Source of the DNA: Bacteroidales bacterium UBA5833
Lineage (GTDB): Bacteria; Bacteroidota; Bacteroidia; Bacteroidales; Lentimicrobiaceae
Direction of reading: 5' to 3'
Assembly (NCBI GenBank): GCA_002433025.1
Contig: DJGZ01000088.1
Coordinates: forward strand, 1 to 29,942
Length of the DNA stretch: 29,942 nucleotides
Numbering within the stretch: the first letter of the stretch is position 1; each line of letters opens with the position of its first letter. Position numbers and translations under genes: made by a program. Positions 23,557 to 29,942 of this stretch are shown here, piece by piece. The notes under the pieces are model-generated. The model was not told where the DNA came from. It saw nothing but the letters and a program-made list of their open reading frames with translations, and did no database searches.

Positions 23557-24870
23557 TTATAACGATGGTGTTTTTACCACAGTGAATTTCCCGCTGATGG
23601 GCATTCCTTCATAAATATCCGAATCACATTGCTGCATGCCATTATTGGCGCTGATTACTGAAGTATAATCCGGGTCAAGCAGAACTAAATCAGTGGCTGA
23701 TCCGGGAAGCAGGGATCCTTTTTCGGGGAATAGCCCGAATATTTTTGCCGCGTTGGCCGATGTGAGCGCGACAAACTGCTGCAGGCTGATTTTTTTTGTC
23801 AGCACACCATAGGTATAAAGCAGTGCCAGCCGGTGCTCAACACCGCCGGCCCCGTTCGGGATCAGCGTGAAGTTGTCAGCTCCCTTGTCTTTCTGCCCGA
23901 AAGTATTAAACGGACAATGATCCGTTGCAACCACATCCACGGTGCCATCGCGTAGGGCAACCCAGAGCGCTTCCCGATCATCCCTGCCACGGATTGGCGG
24001 ACTGATCACATATTTGAGTGAAGCGGGCAATGGCTTGCGGTAAACGCTTTCATCAAGCAGCAGGTATTGGGGACAGGTTTCGCAATAAAGCGGCAACCCT
24101 TCGGCCTTGGCTGCCCGGATATATTGCAGAGACTCCGCAGCAGAGGTATGCACGATATAAGTGCGGCATCCGGTTTTACGGCAGAGTTCAATGACCTTCT
24201 TTACCGCATTGGCTTCCGTTTCAGGGGGGCGCGACAGTGCATGACAGAGCGGGCTTGTTTTGCCGGCGGCAACAAATTCCCGTTGTTTTTTCAGGATCAG
24301 GTCTCCCTCTTCGCAATGCACAAGCACAATGGCATTGAGTGACGCTGCAGCATGCATTACCTTTTCCAGCTCATGGTATTCTATTCCGATACTGCCTTTG
24401 TAAGCCAGATAAGCCTTGAAGGAGGTAATGCCTTCTTCATTCACACACCGTTGCATTTGTGATGGTATGGTATGATCGTACCAGGTAAGGCCAACATGAA
24501 GCCTGTATGGCAACAGGCAACTTTCCGCTTCCTGCCGTCTGAGTGAAAGTGCTTCAATCAGGTTCTGACCGGGCGCAGGCGTTACAAAATCCATGATGAA
24601 AGTAGTGCCACCAGCCATTGCAGCCAGGCTTCCCGAATGGAAATCGTCGCACGAGGGCCCCGCCGGAGTTGGTAAGGCAAAATGAACATGAGGGTCAATG
24701 CCGCCCGGAATAATATATTTTCCCGCGGCATCAATGATAGTGGTTTCGCGGGGCGGCGCAGGCATGCTTATGCCCGTGGAAATAATTCTGCTGTCCACGG
24801 TCAGGATATTTTCCTGCTTTAAGGATTCTTCCGAAATCAGGGTTCCGTTGACGATTAATACCGACTGCAT
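23557..24870 (-). CDS. D-hydantoinase/dihydropyrimidinase with shortened C-terminus
   Basis: This is a 437-residue cyclic-amide hydrolase of the amidohydrolase superfamily. It opens dihydropyrimidine or hydantoin rings. All six active-site residues are visible at positions that fit the family with an offset of two: H61 and H63 (DPHVHF), carboxylated K152 (FKAYLAY), H185 (VHCEE), H241 (HTSA) and D317 (ATDHCPF); Y157 is the substrate-stabilising tyrosine. The chain ends at KFTVVKTPSL. Typical enzymes of about 460 residues go on with an ISRGK-type strand and a lid segment that helps the tetramer form. The missing tail may reflect a small deletion or frameshift, or a natural short variant. No NAD-dependent dihydropyrimidine dehydrogenase or beta-ureidopropionase gene is adjacent, so the pathway role is unclear. 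The start at 24870 gives a normal N-terminal beta-strand (VLIVNGTLI). Confidence 0.92.
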   Translation of the reverse strand: MQSVLIVNGTLISEESLKQENILTVDSRIISTGISMPAPPRETTIIDAAGKYIIPGGIDPHVHFALPTPAGPSCDDFHSGSLAAMAGGTTFIMDFVTPAPGQNLIEALSLRRQEAESCLLPYRLHVGLTWYDHTIPSQMQRCVNEEGITSFKAYLAYKGSIGIEYHELEKVMHAAASLNAIVLVHCEEGDLILKKQREFVAAGKTSPLCHALSRPPETEANAVKKVIELCRKTGCRTYIVHTSAAESLQYIRAAKAEGLPLYCETCPQYLLLDESVYRKPLPASLKYVISPPIRGRDDREALWVALRDGTVDVVATDHCPFNTFGQKDKGADNFTLIPNGAGGVEHRLALLYTYGVLTKKISLQQFVALTSANAAKIFGLFPEKGSLLPGSATDLVLLDPDYTSVISANNGMQQCDSDIYEGMPISGKFTVVKTPSL

Positions 24871-24998
24871 GAAATCAACAGGATGTGATTGTTAGCGTAG
24901 TAAAGTTACGTAAAAACAGGGTCCGGTCTGCTGAGTCCGGGAGTTATAATATGCAGAACCTGTATCAAATCATTATAATTGCATTCAACTTATTAGCG

Positions 24999-25622
24999 TC
25001 ATGCGAATGATTTTTCATACAATCCTTCAGGTCCTGGTTTAAATCCCAGCCTTCTCAGGTAGGTTGAATACTTCTCGCTATTCCTTTCTGAGATCACTTT
25101 TTTATATCCTTCCTCTATAAACCGGTTATTTAACCTGAAGTATATGAATTTTCCGTTTTTGAAATCCCGGTATTCGGGCAATACATAATCCAGTCCTACC
25201 ACCAGGCAATGGTCTTTTTCCCTGTGAGCCAGGAAAATCCCGGCTACGGCCATATCCCGCAAAACAAAAAAACTGACGGTGTTTAGTTCTGGTTTATAGG
25301 TGAATCCGGGAAAGAACTTCTGTATGTCTTTATCATGAAACTTCAGAAAACGGAGCAGGTAGCGGTTGTCGGCCCTGACTTCCAGAATTTCGAAGACCTC
25401 CTTTTTCGAATAGATGGTATAGAGGTAGTAGATGTCGACGCAGGCAATAAAGGCATTCAAAAATCCGACAGGCAAGGCGCCGATCAGGAATCCATAAGTC
25501 GAGAATGTGAGGGCGCCGGCAAGGTTGATCCACCGGAACCTCAGAATGGAGCTCATCGTCATGGAAAGGGCAATGATGCCGGAGGCCAGGTATCCGATCC
25601 ATTGCAGAATATTAATATCCAT
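24999..25622 (-). CDS. YgjV-like membrane protein with GNAT-like C-terminal domain
   Basis: This is a 207-residue protein. The first about 72 residues hold three hydrophobic helices (about 5-24, 31-50 and 53-70) with the pattern of YgjV-family membrane proteins (WIGYLASGIIALSMTMS, NLAGALTFSTYGFLIG). The remaining about 130 residues look like a GNAT acyltransferase fold: VVGLDYVLPEYRDFKNGKF suits the strand-turn motif that binds acyl-CoA, and YLRRLGFKP is a typical closing GNAT motif. This domain call is pattern-based. Which molecule it acts on is unknown. A promoter-like TACCTTTG at 25675-25682 and a 20-bp near-palindrome between it and the start codon suggest that the gene is separately regulated. 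Confidence 0.82.
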   Translation of the reverse strand: MDINILQWIGYLASGIIALSMTMSSILRFRWINLAGALTFSTYGFLIGALPVGFLNAFIACVDIYYLYTIYSKKEVFEILEVRADNRYLLRFLKFHDKDIQKFFPGFTYKPELNTVSFFVLRDMAVAGIFLAHREKDHCLVVGLDYVLPEYRDFKNGKFIYFRLNNRFIEEGYKKVISERNSEKYSTYLRRLGFKPGPEGLYEKSFA

Positions 25623-25647
25623 TATCTGTCAGTATTAGTATGATGAC

Positions 25648-25667
25648 TTCTGCTTACGTATGCAGAA
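25648..25667. promoter_or_regulatory. 20-bp near-perfect palindrome at the predicted start of the YgjV-like transcript
   Basis: TTCTGC-T-TACGTA-T-GCAGAA is symmetric at 18 of 20 positions; only the T/T pairs differ. It lies 25 bp upstream of the start codon and directly after the candidate -7 box at 25675-25682, at about the transcription start. This position suits a repressor site or a 5' RNA hairpin. Confidence 0.5.
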
Positions 25668-25674
25668 AGATTTG

Positions 25675-25682
25675 CAAAGGTA
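25675..25682 (-). promoter_or_regulatory. Candidate -7 promoter box of the YgjV-like gene
   Basis: On the minus strand the sequence is TACCTTTG, an exact TAnnTTTG match, 52 bp upstream of the start codon. Transcription would begin close to 25668. No clear -33 TTTG was found. Confidence 0.45.
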
Positions 25683-25737
25683 TAACAAAGCCCGGTTTTC
25701 AGGGTTGATCGCAATCTGAAATGAGCAGAACGAAAGC

Positions 25738-28700
25738 TTACCCGAGTTCGGCCAGTTTAACGGGGTAGTTTCCTGCATAGATATTGCCGAGGTTGCCGTC
25801 GATGGCGACCTTATCACCGGGTTTCAGCGTGCGGCCGTTGATGGTGCAGATTTTATCCCGTTCATTCACGATCAGTTCGGAGCAGTTGACCACGCATGTT
25901 TTGTCGAGGCGAACCGCCGTTACCGCGGCATGTGAGGTGGCGCCACCCCGGGCTGTGATCAGCCCGTCGCAGGCAAAGATCATCCCGATGTCATCGGGCA
26001 CAGTATCCGGCCGCACCAGGATCTTCTGATCAGGCAATTCGCTGAAAGCTTCCAGATCTTTCATGTCGAATGCAAGAATACCGTTCATCACCCCCTTGCC
26101 GAGGCCGATGCCACGGCCCAGCAGGTCGAGCTCCGAAGGCTTGCAGTTGAATACAAAACTCAGGTCCGGCTTGCGGATTTCCTGGTCGCGGGTTTGCAGG
26201 ATATACAAATCATCCGGGTTTTCGCTTTCGAAGGTAAACTCTATCTCCTGGTGGCTAAAGCCGTGGGTCTCTGTCAGCGCTTCGGTAATTTTCAACAGTT
26301 TCTCATAAATGCCCGGAAAGCCCTTCTGCAAAGAAACGCCCTTGTCACCAAACAGTTTTTTTCGTTGCCGCTCGGTTACCGGCCAGGGGTGTACCAGACC
26401 GGCAACAATATCCTCGCCCTGGCTGCAGAGCGTGAAATCTCCGTAAAGATGAATACCGGGCTGCTCTAAGTCGGGCGCGTGGGTAAACAGCACCCCGGTG
26501 CCCGAAGTGCGGTGAAGGTTGCCCAGTACCATTTTCTGAACGATCACGGCGGTACCCCACTCGTCGGCTATCTGCAGGTATTCGCGGTAAACTTTAGCCC
26601 TTTCACTGTCCCACGACTGCAATACGTTAAAGATTACCTGCTTGAGCTGCTCGTATGGCTCGTCTTTAAAATGAATGTTGTGGCTGTGCAGGATATTTTT
26701 GTAGGCAAAAGCCATTTCACGCATCTGGGCCGGACTGAAATCAATCTTCTGGCTTATGCCGTAACGCGTTTTAAAATCGATCATTACCTGGTCAAATTCA
26801 TCGCGCGATACGCCGAAAGCCATACCCCACGACTGGAGAAAACGGCGGTAACAATCCCAGGATGTCCAGCCAAAATTATCTTTTTTACTCAGCGCTTCCA
26901 CAATCTTGTCGTTGAGACCGACATTGAGGTATGTATTCATGGCGCCCGGCATCGAAATGGCAGTACCTGAACGAACTGACAGCAGCAGCGGATTGTCGGG
27001 GTTGCCAAACTGTTGGCCGGTTGTCCTTTCCAGGTTGGCAATCTGCCGGCGCAGCATCAGGTCAAGCTCCTTTTCAATGAAGGGATTCTGGAGAATGGCT
27101 TCGCGGCGGCGGAAAATTTCAGTTGTCAGCACAAATCCCGGCGGTATCGGAAAATCGAGCAATGATAACTTCTTCAGGAAGTATGCCTTTGAGCCCAGAA
27201 AGATCTGGTTGTCCATTTCCGGTGTTTCCCGGTTCAGCAAAGAGATGACCAGATCGGTATTGTATGACATAATACTCCGGATTGTTTCCTCGGAGTAATT
27301 ATCCACCATCTGCCTGAATGAACCCAGGATACGTACAAGAAAATTGTCGAGCGATTGCACCAGAAACGCCGAAGAGAGCATCTCACGGTAAAACTGCTCG
27401 GATTTTTTCATCACAAACTGCTTACCCGGGTCCCCTTTGATTTCCTGCGGATAGATATGCGGAATCACTACCTTCAGCTGGCTGTCATAGATTCGCAGGA
27501 AATACTTGCTGATGATCTCGCGCACACTCGAGAGCATGAACTGAAGTATGTTGATGTACTGACCCACCGAAAAGCTGGCTGAATTCAGGCTGAAACGGAA
27601 CATTTTCAGGTTTGAGTTGAACCCCTGATCGCTGATGCCGTCGAGCTCCAGTCCCTGACGGAAGAGTTCAAGCACCACATGAATCCGCCTGAGTGTTTTG
27701 GCCGTGATATAATCCAGGTTGATGCTGGCAATCAGTTGTTCCATCAGGGTGGCAGCCACCTTTTCGAGCCGGAAGGTAAGCCCCATGGCCTCGAACTTGG
27801 GTTCCCGGTATTTCCCGTACATACTCGGGATGCCGATGGCGATGTGGCGCTTATGATAAATATCTTCCCACCCTTCGGTTTTTTCGGCCGACATAATAGT
27901 GGTATTGAGCTGCCGCATAAAGATATACACCTGTCTCAATGCCCGGTCGGGTGCAGGCCTTTCGAGCAGTTGCAATAATCCGTCAATGTCACTTTGGTTG
28001 AAGAAGCTGAATTTGCGCATCAATACCCCGAGATTGACCGTATTGAAAGAGTACTTTTCCTTCAGGAGTTCGAGCAGCCGGAAGATGTAAAGCAGCCGCT
28101 GTTTGTCGAGGGTATTGTCGGATGCAATGCTTTCGATATTTTTTCTGATTTTGTCTGCTGGCAGGTTCATCAGGGATTCCGGCATACAGTTGAAGGTTTC
28201 GCAAAGCTGATGCATCAGGCTGTTGATGCCGGTAAACCACCTCGATTGCGGCGACAGACTGAGCTCGACATCTTTGGGCAGCAGCGAATGCAGGTGGGCC
28301 GGATTCCCGTCGTACCAGTACCTGATGATATTCCGGGTTAGTTCTATGTGGGTATTGTTGCTTTCGGTATGGACCTGTTTCCGCAGGAAATGAATCAGCC
28401 TGTCGTTGCGGTGCGAAAGTTCATCCATGGCGGTGGTGACTTCGCGAAGCTCCCCTTCGGCGCCGATTTCATTGAAATATACCGGAAAAAGCCTTGCGAG
28501 CTGCTTGATGTGCTTGAAGATCGGTTTGATGTCGGAGTTAAGCAGGGCGGTAACATCGCGTTGAAACAGATCGGTATCGGCCACGAAAACGCCGCCCAGC
28601 CTGAGATGAATAATCAGCGCGGAAAGCAGGTCGCGGAACGTTAGGGGGGAGTATTCGATCAACTCCATCCACACCCGGATGTTCTTGATATGGTATTCAT

Positions 28701-29829
28701 TAACCCTGAGTTGCCAGTCGTCGCTGATGTAAACAAGCCCCGGCGCAATAAACCCGTAACGGATCAGCAGTTTTTCGAAGTGTGATATATGGCGGTCATT
28801 CTCAGTGCGGAAGATTTCTTTGCCCAGCGTAAGAATGCAGTCAAGAACGGTTCCGGGGTTGCTGGTTTTAAGGTCAGCGAAAAGCCTGAAAATATTATCG
28901 AGAAACCCGAATACCTCATCGCTCGACAATTCGTTCTTAATGTTCCGGAGCAGGTTGTTGAAATCACGGAGCAGCAGTTCTTTCTGATTCTGCATCCCTT
29001 CGAGATGAAGCAGAAACAGCAGGTAGAAGAATTTCTCGTGGAAACGCCCGAAGCTGTGGTGCAGTTGCCTGATGTGCAAGGCTATTTCATTGAAACCGGG
29101 GATGGCCAGCAGGCTTTCGGGATCTGCGGCATTTTCTGCAGAAGTGATGATGTTGTCAAAATATGCATTTCCGATGGAGGAGATGCATTGCCTGCTTCCG
29201 GCTGAGAAAAGCTTCTTTCTTTCGGCCAGCCAGGCTTCCGCGTTGGTGGTGTTTTTCCAGTATGTAGCGTTAAGTATCAGGGTATCGCGCAGAACTTCGT
29301 ATGCTTTCTCCCTGCTTTGGCCGGGCCAGTTGCCACGCGTGAACACCCGCTGCATAAATGTTGAATTCATGATCAGTGCCAGGGGGAGCTGCGCCGGTGT
29401 TTTTGAAAGAACATCGAGCAGCCGCAACAGACTTTGTTCCCTGCTGAATTCTGACTGAAGCAGTTTCTCTGCCATTTCGAGCAGGGTATGAACAGCGTCT
29501 TCTCCGAGTTCAGGTGTGGTTACCCTTTCAAAAATTCCTTCGAAAAGGCCGAGTACCACATCCCAGGCAAAAACAGCTTCTTCGTGTTTGTCATAGAACC
29601 AGAAATCACCCAGGGTAATGCTTCTCAGTTGTCCGATCACATATCCGCTGTTCGAGAAAGGATGGTTATATTCGTTAAGGCAGTCGACCGCCCGTGCATG
29701 TATGCTGTAATATTCAAGCGACAGGTCTCTGAATGCCTGGTGGCTTTCCGGTATTTCGATTTTTCCTGTCCTGGTCTCCTGAAGGTTGGCTGCCAGGGCA
29801 TCCGATTTCAGGGCATTCCGCTGATCCAT
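25738..29829 (-). CDS. PPDK-type ATP-binding/phosphohistidine protein with large unknown N-terminal region
   Basis: This is a 1363-residue protein. The first about 860 residues are mostly helical, without signal peptide, membrane segment or a domain I recognise. Residues about 870-1215 match the PPDK/PEP-synthase ATP-binding domain: SKAYFLKKL and PIPPGFVLT at its start, VRSGTAISMPGAMNT near 950, and YILQTRDQE near 1210. Residues about 1235-1355 are the swivelling phosphohistidine domain with the catalytic H1300 in GGATSHAAVTA. The PEP/pyruvate-binding TIM barrel that normally follows is absent, and the protein ends about 60 residues after H1300. The lineage of PEP-utilising enzymes that lack the barrel (for example glucan water dikinase, rifampicin phosphotransferase) phosphorylates other acceptors, so this is probably a dikinase for an unknown acceptor, which the N-terminal region may bind. 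It stands alone; the start at 29829 (MDQRNALKSD) is the first ATG of the frame. Confidence 0.88.
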   Translation of the reverse strand: MDQRNALKSDALAANLQETRTGKIEIPESHQAFRDLSLEYYSIHARAVDCLNEYNHPFSNSGYVIGQLRSITLGDFWFYDKHEEAVFAWDVVLGLFEGIFERVTTPELGEDAVHTLLEMAEKLLQSEFSREQSLLRLLDVLSKTPAQLPLALIMNSTFMQRVFTRGNWPGQSREKAYEVLRDTLILNATYWKNTTNAEAWLAERKKLFSAGSRQCISSIGNAYFDNIITSAENAADPESLLAIPGFNEIALHIRQLHHSFGRFHEKFFYLLFLLHLEGMQNQKELLLRDFNNLLRNIKNELSSDEVFGFLDNIFRLFADLKTSNPGTVLDCILTLGKEIFRTENDRHISHFEKLLIRYGFIAPGLVYISDDWQLRVNEYHIKNIRVWMELIEYSPLTFRDLLSALIIHLRLGGVFVADTDLFQRDVTALLNSDIKPIFKHIKQLARLFPVYFNEIGAEGELREVTTAMDELSHRNDRLIHFLRKQVHTESNNTHIELTRNIIRYWYDGNPAHLHSLLPKDVELSLSPQSRWFTGINSLMHQLCETFNCMPESLMNLPADKIRKNIESIASDNTLDKQRLLYIFRLLELLKEKYSFNTVNLGVLMRKFSFFNQSDIDGLLQLLERPAPDRALRQVYIFMRQLNTTIMSAEKTEGWEDIYHKRHIAIGIPSMYGKYREPKFEAMGLTFRLEKVAATLMEQLIASINLDYITAKTLRRIHVVLELFRQGLELDGISDQGFNSNLKMFRFSLNSASFSVGQYINILQFMLSSVREIISKYFLRIYDSQLKVVIPHIYPQEIKGDPGKQFVMKKSEQFYREMLSSAFLVQSLDNFLVRILGSFRQMVDNYSEETIRSIMSYNTDLVISLLNRETPEMDNQIFLGSKAYFLKKLSLLDFPIPPGFVLTTEIFRRREAILQNPFIEKELDLMLRRQIANLERTTGQQFGNPDNPLLLSVRSGTAISMPGAMNTYLNVGLNDKIVEALSKKDNFGWTSWDCYRRFLQSWGMAFGVSRDEFDQVMIDFKTRYGISQKIDFSPAQMREMAFAYKNILHSHNIHFKDEPYEQLKQVIFNVLQSWDSERAKVYREYLQIADEWGTAVIVQKMVLGNLHRTSGTGVLFTHAPDLEQPGIHLYGDFTLCSQGEDIVAGLVHPWPVTERQRKKLFGDKGVSLQKGFPGIYEKLLKITEALTETHGFSHQEIEFTFESENPDDLYILQTRDQEIRKPDLSFVFNCKPSELDLLGRGIGLGKGVMNGILAFDMKDLEAFSELPDQKILVRPDTVPDDIGMIFACDGLITARGGATSHAAVTAVRLDKTCVVNCSELIVNERDKICTINGRTLKPGDKVAIDGNLGNIYAGNYPVKLAELG

Positions 29830-29942
29830 ATTATTGAATTTTCAGCTAAATTACTAATAATCCGGGCTCAAATCAGCAATGAATGACAAAATCAGACCCC
29901 CTGCTATTGCACGCAGAATGGGTAGTTCATTATATGATGTGC

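Overview
The window looks like a chromosomal segment of a Bacteroidota bacterium, probably of the Bacteroidales type. The reasons are a secreted protein with BACON repeats and a C-terminal type IX secretion (T9SS) sorting domain, LytS/LytTR two-component regulation, a radical-SAM/lipoprotein gene pair of a kind known from this phylum, and repeated promoter-like TAnnTTTG boxes upstream of genes with weak or absent Shine-Dalgarno sequences. Base composition is near 50% GC. I saw no tRNA, rRNA, insertion sequence, CRISPR array or prophage.

Layout. 42-7621 (minus) holds a three-gene RND efflux operon (adaptor lipoprotein, inner-membrane pump, TolC-like outer-membrane channel, with overlapping ends), followed on the same strand by a LytS-type histidine kinase and a LytTR response regulator. 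8012-10102 (plus) encodes a secreted SGNH-like/BACON protein. 10296-13537 (plus) holds a DEAD-box RNA helicase with a good terminator and a Pif1-like helicase. 13759-14208 (minus) is a small DUF937-like protein. 14405-15460 (plus) is a CobW-family GTPase. 15525-20297 (minus) is the metH-metF pair, preceded by a clear SAM-I (S-box) riboswitch at 20406-20510. 20899-23488 (plus) holds a small lipoprotein directly coupled to a radical SAM/SPASM enzyme, then a membrane-anchored MtfA-like (M90) zinc peptidase. 23557-24870 (minus) is a hydantoinase/dihydropyrimidinase with a short C-terminus. 24999-25622 (minus) is a YgjV-like membrane protein with a GNAT-like tail. 25738-29829 (minus) is a 1363-residue protein with PPDK-type ATP-binding and phosphohistidine domains behind a very large uncharacterised N-terminal region.

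How the genes work together. The efflux genes form a complete tripartite pump, and the adjacent LytS/LytTR pair is a plausible but unproven regulator. MetF makes 5-methyl-THF and MetH uses it to methylate homocysteine, so the riboswitch would shut the pair down when SAM is plentiful. The least understood parts are the rSAM/lipoprotein pair with its operator-like inverted repeat and nearby M90 peptidase, and the PPDK-like protein that lacks the PEP-binding TIM barrel. These two are the best candidates for undescribed biology here.
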